The position numbers were made by a program, and so were the translations under genes. From Nautilus pompilius (taxonomy: Eukaryota; Mollusca; Cephalopoda; Nautilida; Nautilidae), in NCBI GenBank assembly GCA_018389105.1, contig JACATO010000921.1, positions 596,001-660,000 of the forward strand: a stretch of DNA of 64,000 nucleotides, read 5' to 3'. A model generated the notes under the pieces. The model did no database searches. It had not been told where the DNA came from and worked only from the letters and a program-made list of their open reading frames with translations. Positions 11,013 to 23,000 of the stretch are shown piece by piece (positions within the stretch are counted from its first letter, which is position 1; every line of letters starts with the position of its first letter).

Positions 11013-12003
11013 TCAGCCATGTTTTGCCCTTCTCATTGTGCTAAGCGACCTTTCTGCCGAGCTGGTTGTTACTTGTGATGTTAGACCAGCATGAACTGCT
11101 TGATGAATGGAAGGGAATAGATCGGTGAACTCTGGTGAGTCCATTTTAAAATTTGCTAACACACTGTCCCCACCTCCTCTATTGGACCACATCTCAAACC
11201 TCAGCTTCCAAGTTTTCAATTTCGTACACTTCATTTATTTTTACAATTTGGTTTTTGAGTTATTCGCGTCCGAAGTGCGCCATCCGTAACAGGATGAAAG
11301 ACACCTGCAGCAGAGCGGATAGAAATTACACTCAGACACAAAATAAGCGTCATTGTGCTTGAAGCAAATTCTAATTGGTCTGCATCGTGCGGTGTTTTAC
11401 CCGGAGCCGTAGTGGCCAGGATGCTTGACTGACCAAAAATGCGCTGGAAGTTGTTGGGAAAAAATCCTAGTACTTTTGAGTTTTGCAGTTCAGCGTGTTT
11501 CAGGTAGTGGTGGCACATCTTGGAAAAGGTCTATTCCCTTCGGACTCCCATAAAAAAAGGATTTTTGATCGTTTTGATTGCACCAATTGTATCGTGCATC
11601 TCGGGTACATCTGTGCTTCACGATGAAAACCGGCTGCGGGGAAAATTGTACAATATTCACAAATTGGTCCTTTTAGGTGCGGGCAGTAACCAAGTTATGG
11701 TGAATATTGATTTAGCCGCACATGACGGAAACTCCGTGCTCCTTTCGCATCCCTTTTTTGAAATCATAATTCTCAACAGACGAACTCGCTCTTTACATTA
11801 TGTTCAAGAGTGTCCGTTAGCTCTATAGATGGGTTAACATGCAATTCAATATCATCAGGATGATTGAGGTGATCTCATTTAACTGCTGTTGCTGAATTTG
11901 GACCAGAGATAGCGCAGCTTTGTCCGCAAGTTCTTGCCTTCTCCTTTGCTTCCTTCTCTGATGTTTCTGAGTTCCGCTTTGCTAAATACGTTCTGATATC
12001 CAT
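11013..12003 (-). pseudogene. Degenerate hAT transposase relic (ZMYM1-like)
   Basis: The minus strand begins MDIRTYLAKRNSETSEKE at 12003. Pieces in changing frames follow, such as EMHDTIGAIKTIKNPF, and the end at about 11130-11013 reads LFPSIHQAVHAGLTSQVTTS then SAERSLSTMRRAKHG. That C terminus is the hAT dimerisation signature seen in zinc finger MYM-type 1-like transposases. At about 990 bp it is far too short for the family, so the middle is deleted or scrambled. Stops and frameshifts show that it is dead. Confidence 0.7.
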
Positions 12004-12335
12004 TTTCTAAAGTTGGGGATTCACAGACATCTGAAAAAAATAAATACAAATGTAAATCGTACTTGATTTGCCTGGGTCACTCGGCTATTAGATTGGGATT
12101 CCTTTGCCAATTTTTATAACCCAGTGGGATCTGAAAGTGGCCCCTAGCGCTTAGTTCGATTAAACAATTAGAAGCGCTGATCGAGTCACTAACTAATCAA
12201 AACACGGTTATACTAACTGATTGGCGACCCCTTCATCCCTTAATTAACCTAACAGCTTGTTTCTCAAAAGCAGACAGAGATACAAATGGTTGAGTTATTT
12301 ACTCTGACACGCGCCCGCTCAGACAGTGCCCTATA

Positions 12336-12741
12336 CAGGCAGTCCCCGACTTACGTAAGGGTTCGGGTCCTCATTCCTATACGTAAGTCGGGGATGATGT
12401 AGAATCGTGTAAATAGGCATTGGTGGTGTAGGTATGATGGCCGATTAATCACTGCGTTGCTTCTCGGCCATGATTACAAGGGTAAAGCCTGCGAGAATAC
12501 GACACACGAAATGCACCACAAAAGATGGGGCAGACGTAAACAAGAGTAGGAAAACACTGGTTCATGAGAAAAGAAGCGACCGACCGCAATATCCACCGCA
12601 CAACAGCCACAACCCTAACGCGCCGGCAAGTAGTTCTCTTATTTAAAAAAAAAATTGCATTTTTCCGCATGGAATTTAAAAAAAATAATTAATTTTAGAT
12701 CTTACGTAAAGTCGGGAAATATGTAAGTCGGGGACTACTTG
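12336..12741. mobile_element. TA-flanked MITE, pogo/Tc1-mariner-type ends
   Basis: The left end caggcagtccccgactta and the right end (complement caagtagtccccgactta) form inverted repeats of about 21 bp, flanked by TA at 12334-12335 and 12742-12743. The 406-bp interior carries no recognisable transposase. A second partial copy of the terminal motif lies just inside each end (12380-12396 and 12706-12717). Confidence 0.8.
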
Positions 12742-12743
12742 TA

Positions 12744-13089
12744 TTATATTTTTCTATTATGCTACTCTGTTCTTGGTCCTTAACCCCTTTGGCCTTTGGC
12801 CGGGTGCGGTCTGACTCGTTATTACACTATTACCATCAGGTTTCCGGAGGGGAAGAGTACGAGTACGAAAGCAGTTTGCCCTTACGGACGCCCATGCTAA
12901 GGAGTGTGTTTGGCTGATACACCAGTAAACAGTTTTCGTTCTGATATCATAGTTGGTACAGGATGGTATAGGAATGGCGAGGGGTTCGCTTAACTATCGA
13001 CCGCAAAAAGATGCTTTTGCTGTTGGCGATGAGATGATTATCACTATCTTTGTTGCTTGTATTTTTTTGGTGACCTCCGATTTCGTTTT
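12744..13089. other. Unannotated spacer upstream of the minisatellite
   Basis: This is ordinary-composition sequence with a short inverted pair, ggcctttggcc, at about 12790. No gene was identified. Confidence 0.4.
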
Positions 13090-13945
13090 GCTCTCTTCCT
13101 CTCTCTCTGTACTGACGTCAATCTCACTGTATTAATATAATCTCTCTCTCTCCCCCTGTACTGACTCCATCTCTTTTACTCTCTGTACTGACGTTAATCT
13201 CTGTATTGACAATCACTCTCTCTCTCCCTGTACTGACTCCATCTTTTTTTCTCTCTGTACTGACGTTATCTCTCTCTCTCCCCCTGTACTGACTCCATCT
13301 CTTTTACTTTCTGTACTGACGTCATCTCTCTCTCTCCCTATACTGACTCCATCTTTTTTTCTCTCTGTACTGACGTTAATCTCTATTGACAATCACTCTC
13401 TCTCTTTCTCTCTCCCTGTACCGACTCCATCTCTTTTACTTTCTGTACTGACGTCATCTCTCTCTCTCTCCCTGTACTGACTCCATTTTTTTTTCTTTCT
13501 GTACTGACGTCATCTCTCTCTGCATTGACGTTAATCTCTGTATTGACAATCACTCTCTCTCTCCCTGTACCGACTCCATCTCTTTTACTTTCTGTACTGA
13601 CGTCATCTCTCTCTGCATTGACGTTAATCTCTGTATTGACAATCACTCTCTCTTCTCTCTCCATCTCTCTCTCCCTGTACTGGACTACTCTCTTACTTTC
13701 TGTACTGACGTCATCTCTCTCTGCATTGAACGTTAATCTCTGTATTGACAATCACTCTCTCTCTCTCCTGTACCGACTCCATCTCTTTTACTTTCTGTAC
13801 TGACGTCATCTCTCTCTGCATTGGACGTTAATCTCTGTATTGACAATCAACTCTCTCTCTCTCTCTCCATCTCTCTCTCCCTGTACTGACTCCATCTCTT
13901 TTACTTTCTGTACTGACGTCATCTCTCTCTCTCTCTCTTGTGCAT
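13090..13945. repeat. Minisatellite with repeated CRE palindromes
   Basis: This is a tandem array of irregular units. Each combines ctgtactgactccatct, cttttactttctgtactgac, TGACGTCA followed by (ct)n, and tgacgttaatctctgtattg. Perfect TGACGTCA octamers occur near 13113, 13318, 13449, 13506, 13599, 13706, 13802 and 13915, with tgacgtta variants between them. The array ends about 250-350 bp before the CpG-rich promoter of the AT-hook gene. Open frames in it are repeat artefacts. Confidence 0.9.
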
Positions 13946-14099
13946 TCAACATTTTGAAATTTTGGCTAATCTTTTCCACAATAGTTCGGTGTGGAATGAC
14001 CTGAATTTACCAAACGCAGGAACTACAAGAAAAAATTTCCAAAAATCAATTTCTTCCCAGGAATTACGCTGGATCTATTTAACCCATTCCTGGTAGAAA

Positions 14100-15130
14100 C
14101 GTCCGTCGTCCCGCCCGAATCGATAGAACACCCCACACGATGACAACGAGCAACGCCCGCTTTTCCTCTTCCTCCTTCTCCCCCCTTAGTCGTTAACGAT
14201 TCCGCCAGCCAACGCCACGTGTACCGTCCGCGCGCTCGCGCTCGCAGCGCCCCCTCTCGACGCGACCTTTCACCCGCAGTTGTGTTTTTTCAGTTGGCCT
14301 GGTAAGTATTCCATCTTTGTTCTTCCCTGTTCGCGACCAGCGCGTCCCCGCCTCACAGGAAACCCCGTCCTCCTCCGGGTTACCTGGTCCCCACCGTCGG
14401 CTGATCGTCTCTCCCCCTCTCTTTTTTGTTGTTGTTTTCTAAAAAATGAATATTCCTTCTCCCTCTTATTGCTGTCGTCGTCTGTTTCGCGCGTAGCCCG
14501 GCAGCAGCAGCAGCAGCAGCAGCCGCCTCCTCCTCCTCCTCCCAGACGCGGAGGACGACACACACACACCTTTATTTCTCCATGTGTGTGTGTGTGTGTG
14601 TAAATATACGCACACTTCCTTCGATTAACGCGCGAGCCAGCACTACCTACACCGACAGCAGCGATCCCGGTCGGCGTCTCCATTTGCGCGGTAGAAATTC
14701 AAAACTGGCGTACACGAGCTTCGGGTACGAGGGGCTGTCGCTGGGCCCCTTCCCCTACCTAAAATAAAGGGCTGGTTTGGAGGAGGGGAGGGGTGGGGAG
14801 ATGTAGAAAAGAAGAAATGATCCATTGGCGTTTCTTTTCTTTTAAATATCTGGGTGGGTGCAGCCAGCAGCAGCAGCAGCCGACCGAAGACGATCGCTTC
14901 CCCCTGTTGGGGATGATTAAAAATATAAATATGGGAAGAGCGGGGCCTTTGTTCCGTCCGTGGCCCCGTAATTATTATTGTTGTTGTTGCTGTTGTTGTT
15001 TTTTTTTTAAAAAAAAAGGTGTTTTGAAACGAAGTTGACGTTGGTAATATTTGTGCTGCCGAATCGGTTTCAGAGGTTGGGAGGGGGGAGAGAAGAAGGA
15101 AAGAGGGACGTTCTGCCCTCATATTCGGCG
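14100..15130 (+). promoter_or_regulatory. CpG-rich promoter and 5' UTR region of the AT-hook gene
   Basis: This is the most CpG-dense region of the window (for example 14205-14275). A consensus donor, ctg|gtaagt, at 14301/14302 would end a 5' non-coding exon. Joined to the exon starting at 16998, it places an in-frame TGA two codons before the ATG, which supports that start. Simple repeats are packed here: (CAG)7 at 14502-14522, (CCT)n, (CA)n and (TG)n at about 14583-14601, and more CAG/TTG runs at 14865 and 14980. The exact transcription start is unknown. Confidence 0.6.
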
Positions 15131-16997
15131 CCGATATTAATGATGACGGTGGGGATGATGATTCACCTCGAAGTTTGGGGCCAGAGAACTTCCAAAGGAC
15201 ATGATTGATGTCTCTCTAAAATAAAACCGTCAAAAAAAAAAAAAAAATGGTTGTCTTAATAGTAATTTTGGCATTGATTAACACTTGGTCATTCTTTGTT
15301 CGTTAATATTTAAGCTAAGTGGTTGGGGGGGGAAGGGGAGGTGGTGGACCTTAAGAATAGTAGTACTAATAGTGTTAGGGACGCGTTCATAGCTGCTCTA
15401 CTTCAAGACCATGCTGAAATGTGGTACCCATTTGCCATATATGTAAGGCTTGGTTCTCAGGACTTGGGTAGTTCTATGCTGAAATGCATTCCTGTGAGAT
15501 GTTTGATGCTACAGGTGACCAAAGGGAGATGTGTAACTGCTGAGGGGTTTAATAATCTTTGTCTCACTGGGCTGCCAGTTCAAGCTGTTTGAGTGTAGGG
15601 GGGGGTAGTAGGGTAATTGTACGAAATGGACTTCAATAAATATGGTTAAGAATGCTTCTACAGCTATTTTTGGTTTTATAATCCATAGATTTCCCTTTTG
15701 GATACTATATCTGTATTGTTGTAAATAGAATTGTGAGTGTGAAAGCTTACAAAGCCACATTGCTGTTATCCAGAACATTGATCTTGCACCATACTGAAAT
15801 AATGGTTAAATAATGAAAAAGAAACAGACAAGTATTTTTAATTTGGTACTTTCAAAAATTGCGTTGCTCGGCCAAAGAAACAATGACAATTTCGTAATAA
15901 TTTTGCACACGTACAGGAAAATATGGAAATGATTCATGGGTGTTGAGAAATAAATTATCTCCCTTTATGTGTCTTGTGGTTACATGTACTTGGGAAGACA
16001 GGTGTGTTGTTTGTTATAACATCAGTAATTCATAGTTAATCTTATAGGCCATAACATATGTTGTTGGTTATAGTTCAGCTGTATGTTTAGCTAGGAATTA
16101 CTGGTACTGTATCATCAACTAACCCCACCTCCCATATCATTTAGTATAGTTGCTACATGGAGGCACAAAGCCATCACAGCTTGTACAAGACTTCCAGGTT
16201 TGAGGAGTGGCCATAAATGTATAATATAGTGGTTACAAGGAGACAGGCACAGCTTACACAAGGCCTCCAATGAAATGGCATGTTGCTAATAAAGGCAAAT
16301 GTGTAAGCAGCTTTGGAAATGTCCATATGATAAATCAGGATTTAAAGAAGACTCCTTTTACTTAAAAAAAAACAAAAAAAAAATAGTTTCTGAAGTATGT
16401 AATTAGATTTTTAAACCTTCAGTTTTAATATGCTAATTAACAAACACAGGATATTTCTCTCAGTCAGTTTCCTATCATGAATGAATGAAGACTGAATATT
16501 GATTTTATTGTAAAGGTGGCGAGTTACATCTTTTATAAAGCCAGAATGCTGAGCTAAATTAGTTCTTCCTCCATCAAATTACTGTCAGCTTGTAGAAACT
16601 AAAGCAATGTTTTTTCTGTCAACATTCCTCTATTGCTACTCATTAACTCAACTAAACATTGCCACAAATGTGTGTCTCTTATTTTTAATTAATTCATTAG
16701 CTATGTCCAGGATCTGCATCATCAACTCCAGTGCTGTAACATTTTTTTGCAGTCAGTATTTAGCCACGTTATGTCGGAGTCGGAGCCCTATAGTATGTTG
16801 GCTCCACAGCATTGGATGGGAAATTTTTCTTATTAATGGTGGTGGAAAGTTACCTGAAATAACAGTTCAAAATGCTTTTTTTTTTTTTTTTAAATTTTAA
16901 ATGTTTCAATTATATCTCAGTGATATTGTGTGTTAAGAATATTTTCACTGCTAATCTGTTAATGCGAATTTTTTTTTTTTTTTTTTTTGCCTTACAG
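14302..16997 (+). other. AT-hook gene intron 1
   Basis: The first part shares the CpG-rich region and the rest is AT-rich. An imperfect two-copy duplication lies at about 16150-16270 (both copies contain cacagctt followed by acaag). Poly-T runs precede the exon 2 acceptor. No independent gene was recognised. Confidence 0.5.
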
Positions 16998-17001
16998 AGA
17001 C

Positions 17002-17055
17002 ATGCCTTCAAAAGGTACAAAGAGATCAAACAAGACAGTGACAGAAGAGATGCCG
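17002..17055 (+). CDS. AT-hook gene coding exon 1
   Basis: The acceptor gccttacag at 16997 leads to AGAC then ATG. The exon codes MPSKGTKRSNKTVTEEMP and ends at gtgagt in phase 0. The basic start resembles HMGA N termini. Confidence 0.82.
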
Positions 17056-20000
17056 GTGAGTACAGGGCGACAAAAGATGAGAAAGGGTCTGGGGACATGG
17101 ATAACAAAAATGAACCAGACGGTGGATGCTGGAGATAAATTATAGTGGAATGATAACTGACATATCGGAGTTTAAGGGAAAGCACCCATTGTTTTTGTGC
17201 ATTTAGTAATCATAAGCATTTAATTTCCATGCCATGCAAACCACCATTTTCAGCACCAAAATGTGCTCAGCAACAATGTCTGTACTTGTTTGCTGTAGCT
17301 GTCAAGTAAATTCTCTTTCCATTAGATTTGTACTGCCTTAAGATAAACCAAGAGAGTTCTGGCAGTTAACTTGTTTAAAAAATGTATATTTTTTTTTCTT
17401 TGTTTAATTCATGGATTTATTTCATAATGTTTGCAGTAGCAAATAAGTGATTATGATTCCAAGAACTGATAGGAGACTGTAGGTATATACTGGTTGAGGG
17501 TGCAGTGAGTTTGGTGCCACTTTGGGGATAATTTAAAAAACCTCATGGGATGGTTTCTTCTCTCTCATTTTTGTACTATTTGGTGGTGTGGGTTTTCTGA
17601 GTGTGCTCCCTTGTCTCTCCACAGCTGAACAATTCTAGTGGGGATTTTTCATTTCCTGTTAAGGTCTGAAGTGCCACAAGAATGGAAGCAATTGTTGGCA
17701 GTAGTTGGCACTATGCATTTGTAGATGATAATGATCGCAGATGATCATTGCCTATTTTGATTGCTTGAAACTTTCCATTTATATTTGCTTAAGTCCAGAG
17801 CATTTTTAAATAGCAAAAATAAATGAAAGATTACTGTTATTAGTTCCACTTTTTAGTGATGTAAACTTTTGTTTTGCAAGAAAACTTAGTGAAAATTCAG
17901 GGTTAGTTCACTGAGAAACTTTAAAAATATTGATCTGATTCAAAGTTGGAAAGGGGGGCACGAAGCTGGTAAATCCCATTTAATCATTACTTCCCCTGTA
18001 CACATGGCCTACATACATTTTAATGCAAATTGGAAGGTTTGCCCTTTCAGACCCACTGCAAATACATTAGTATTTGGCAAATAATAAACCCTGTATTTTT
18101 GCATGCTTAAATCCTTCCTTGTAAGTGAAGTTCCAAACTAAAGACATGAATATAGATAGAATAAGACTTTGGTTGATAGAAGAAATTGAAAAAAATGGAA
18201 GACAAAGATATTAGGCTAAGCCTCAGGTGACAAACTTTGAGACTTTATGAAGAAATATAAACGGGAAAAAAAACAAAAACAAGGTGCCACTTTTTCTACA
18301 GGAAAGTAAACTGTAGAGCAGGGTGGTCGAACTCAAATAAGCAAAGGGCCATTATTGATCAGGTTTATGCAACTGAGGGCCACTCTCCAAAAAAGTTTGA
18401 TTAAAAAAGATATTTATTAATACTTATACTAATAGAAAAATTTATTTACTACAGTAGCTAGTGCGAAATTTGAGGTTTTTTGTTTTTAATTAATTCTACA
18501 AAATCAATTTCTAAGTCAGTTAGTGCAACTCTGACACATGAAGCTAGTGTTTCATCATCTAGCTGATTCCTCTCTTTTGACTTTAGTTGGTTCATAAGAG
18601 AGAAGCTGCTTTCACAAACATAAGTTGAAGAAAACATTGAAAGCATGTGAAGTGCAAAGTTATTTAGTTCAGGATATGATTCTGCATTTACCAGTTTCCA
18701 AAATTCTAATGGATTGTCAAGGTTTTGAGAAAGAAGAAAATGATCTTTCAGCTCACATAATTCCAACTGCAGTTGAGCAGGTGCCTTATCCACTTCTATA
18801 GTAAAGGGATTCCTCAGTATCTTAAGGTCATCCTGAATTATTTGGAAGTCCTGAAATCTCTTTTCAAATTCAGTAGAAATATCACTAAGTATGGAAACGT
18901 AATATGAAAAGTCAGTTTCTTTATCAGCAAATACTTCCTTGCAGCTTGGAAAGTGTGTCAAATTGTTTTCCTTTAATTGTGGAATGAATAGTTTGTTCAA
19001 CTTCAATTTGAATGCATCAATTTTACCCACAAGATAACAGATATCATGATTTCTTCCTTGAATTTGTTTGTTCAGAACATTCAGGTGTGAGGTAATGTCA
19101 GTCAAAACAGCTAATGCAGATATGAAATCTGGATTTTTCAGGTCATTCTCAAATTGAGTAGTGTTAGCAGATATTTCACTTTCAAAGAAAACAAGAATTT
19201 CATTTCTCAATGCAAAGAACCTCTTCAAACAATCTCCAGCACTTAGCCATCTTACATCACAGAAAAGTGACAAATCTGGATAAGCAGCATTTACCTCTTC
19301 TAAGAAATTTCTGAATTTTCTGTGAGTTAAAGCTTGAGCACCACCACGAATAAAATTAACCATTTTAGTGATAGACTTCATTACAGGATGCAGTCTGGCA
19401 GACTTGGCACAAAGAGCTTCTTGATGAATTATACAGTGGTGTACTGGAACTAAGATATTGTTTTTTCTCAGCTCACCCACAAATCCAGTTTTCTGGCCAC
19501 ACATAGCAGGTGCTCCATCAGTACAGACAGAAGAAAGTTTTCCATATTTAAAATCTTCATTTATAAAATTTCCAACTACCATGTCAAATGATTCAAATAT
19601 ATCTTTTCCTGTAGTTCTTCCAGACATTGATTTCAGATCCAAGAGTTCAGTTGTCACATTAAAATTGTATTCAATAATTTTAATAAAAATAGATAGTTGA
19701 CATATGTCACAGTTGTCTGTACTTCCATCAAGAGCAGCTGACCAATATACACAATTAGCTATTTTGTCTTTCAGTGTTTTTTCCAGTTGTAAGTCAATAT
19801 CTTGAACTCTGGTAGAAACAGTAGAGAAACGTTTTTAAATTTATCAGCAACTTCCATTTCTCCAAGTGATTTTGCCATTTCTATAGCACATTCTTTAACA
19901 ATCTCTGCTGTACGAAAGGATTTACCCTTTTTAGCCAATAATAAAGATACACGATAGGAGGCATCCAAATACTGAGCACTAGCAGTAGGAGTTATGATTT

Positions 20001-23000
20001 TCAAATTCTTAAAAATATTCTTCTGTGCTGTAAGTTTATCAGTTAATTGTTGCACAAGCACCAGTCTAGCAGCTTTTCCTATCACATTGTCATATTTTTT
20101 AGCATGCGTTTTATAATGACGACTCACATTATATTCTTTCGAGCAGCTGATAGTTTGATGATAATCAAGGCATTTAATAATACCATTTTCCTCGATGCAT
20201 AAATATTTATATGTCCAGTCTGCATTAAACTTACAATGTTCAGAGTCAATTTTTTGCTTTTTTGATACATTAGACGCCATGACATGAAAACTGATACTAA
20301 TTCAAATTAAAATGAGATTTATGAATACGAAAAATGTTTGCGAAAACCCTTCAAAATTAACGGAAATTAATTACTATATATGCGAAAATAATTCATATAA
20401 ATATAATTTTGTTATAATGTGTAAAAATTTATTTAAAGAAGGAAAAATTTTTTAAAATTTAGTATGACCTCCCGGGCCACATTTTAAGGTACTGAGGGCC
20501 GTATGTTCGACCACCCTGCTGTAGAGCAAGAACTAAAACAAGAAACATTGCTGTTATAGAGAAAGATATACAGGAATATCTTAACTTGGCCATAGTACCC
20601 AGGCATGAAATTCTTTTGTTATGATGAGAAAATATTCTCCACCTCAAAAGTTGGCAAAGGTGCATCTTCCATGGATAGTGAATAGCTTTTTTAGCACCAG
20701 TGGACATACGTATAGATTTTAAGCCATCAAGAATCTTTTTCAGTCTAGTGTTAAAAGATTTTTCTGTTTTATAATTTAAAAACTTTTGACAAACTTTCAT
20801 CATTGTTTTCAGTTTTGAATCAAACCTGTATTACTTTCAGTATTTTGACCTTCACTTGGGTGCAGAGGTGTCAATACTAGGTGGGGGGGGGTGGGCAAAT
20901 CCCTCCCGATCAGCAGAACTCTGTTATGAGGTTGGTTATGTGTATGTGGGGTACCATGTCTATAAATAGTGTGTATCCTCGATTATTTGGTTTTAGTTTC
21001 TAACTTCTTTTTTGACCATTGAATCTTGATTATTGTTTGACCATGTGTACACAACAGTAGAGATTTCCCTACTGGATTTTGAAGTATTTGGTGTGGACAT
21101 ATTGTTGTATGCGTTCACAGATCAGTCTGGGATTCTGTTTGTATTTTGGGTTCTTGAGTCTGGGAGTGGCATTGTGGAGGTGGAGTCTCTAATGCAACAG
21201 GCTGTGGAGGATCAGGTGTTGGATGAAGTGATTGTTCCGGCATGGACTAAGGCTGCATTAAAGATCACGGCATTGCTGAATACAAATGTGAAACTGGCTG
21301 TGTAGGTCAGCATGGAAAAGTGGTATTCAAAGTTCTTTGAGTTCTTGGGCAATGGCGAGCAAAAATATTTGAGCTACAAGGAGATTGTTCCTAATTGCAA
21401 TAGGGCATTGTCAAACCTTCAGCAGCATTTCAAGGATGGAGCTAAGAAGAATGCTTTGGTGGCTTGAAAGCACAACATGAGATCCCTTTCACAAGGTGAA
21501 GGACACGAGGGAAGAGCTGCATGGTGTTTCCACATTTTTAATGAGGTTGGAGGTTGCATTAGATTGTCAGAAGAACTTGGATATGGCAGTTGTGACTTTT
21601 TTGGTCAGATGAGTAGTCATTTGGCTTTGTTGAGAAGTGTGGCTTTCAGAAATTGAAATTTGTTTCATGATACAAATGTTGCAACATTAGGAAGCAGACT
21701 TAAGAAGCTGATGGAAAGTACCGCAGCTGTTAACCTGGTTCTTGTCAGATGGCCAAACAGACAGATGCAGAACTTCAACGGCCTATTGGCTGCATGGTCA
21801 TACATTGTGGGAAGGTGCTGATTGAGGTGCTTTCCTGACAGTGCTTTGCCAATCTCTCACTGTGGCCAACCTTGTGCAGTGGTTCTGAAAGACATTCAAG
21901 AGTTTTGGGATTACCAACAAGATCATGTGGATGGGCACCAGTAGTGTAGTGAACATGTTTAAGGCATTCTGAGACAGAGACAACATAAAAGATAGTGCTG
22001 ATGACAAGAATGTTGATGTGGATAGCAGTGAGGGCAAAGCTGAATCATGGAATTGTTTGAAAAGGTTTCCCAAAACATGGTCAAGATCATGCTTGAGGAG
22101 ATTGCTCTGGTGGACAGAGGATTGCTTCTTTATGAATTATGATACAAGGGTCTGGTTGACTACCACTTCTGTTGCATCTGCCATCTAATCCAAATCTCAA
22201 TTAAGGACTTCATCAAGACATTTGTGCCCCATGACTATTAGAAGGTGATTGCCTAGACGGAGAAATTTGTGAAGTTTGTATGAAAATGCAGTCACAATAG
22301 TGAGTTCTTTATCAAGGAGAAGCTGATATAGCCAAGGAATGGCACTTGCTGGAACAGTATGAACCATATGCTCAGCTTAGTGTTGAAGGCATCCTTTAAG
22401 GATGATTTGCTGCATTATCTGAATACCTTGAAGGACCACAATTTCAAGTGTGCTTTTGTTCACATGATGGAGCTGAACGCTTTCTTCAATGATGAGATGC
22501 AGTGGACTTTGCAGACTGCTAAGCTTCTAGTGCATGGCTTTTGGAAAGAAGTATTAGAGAAATTGCATTTCAGGTTGTTTGAAGCATTTTCAACAATATC
22601 ACCAGCAAGTATGATGTATAGATCATGTTTGGTGTGTATCAGATCTTGAGAAATGAGATTTCGAAGAGCATTTGAGATTTTTGCCAAGATAAACCCCCAA
22701 CTTGGTGGGTGCTGATGCTATGGAGGAGGACTGTCTCAGCAGCAAAGGGGTTTTCCAGCTTTCCTTGGGTGGTGCCCATGATGTCAAGAATAGTCGCGAC
22801 CAAAAGTGGCTCTATACTATGCTGATATAGAGGTGACCTTATTACAGATGGATCTCTGGCCACTCCGGTAATGGTAGCAAACCAACAGAAGAGTATCCAG
22901 TCATGTTCTACCTGGTATTGGTCTACCTCAGCAGCCTGGTATCTACAGTGAGCATGGAGTGCCTGTTCTCACTTGCTGGCCAAGTCTGCCATACTCAGCA

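Noticed and set aside
12449-12670. Minus-strand 73-codon gene inside the 12336 MITE
   Set aside because: It shows no similarity to pogo or Tc1 transposase and has random-looking composition.
13383-13803. Long open frames on both strands over the minisatellite
   Set aside because: They consist of translated tandem repeat units and (CT)n, with no family similarity. Open frames are expected from a repeat without stops.
13090-13945. A CRISPR-like array
   Set aside because: Units have no constant repeat with unique spacers, the array is low-complexity, and the genome is animal.
14270-15122. Several 60-159 codon frames rich in Gly, Cys, Gln, Ser or Pro
   Set aside because: They are translations of CAG, CCT, CA/TG and TTG runs in the CpG-rich 5' region, without start context or domain.
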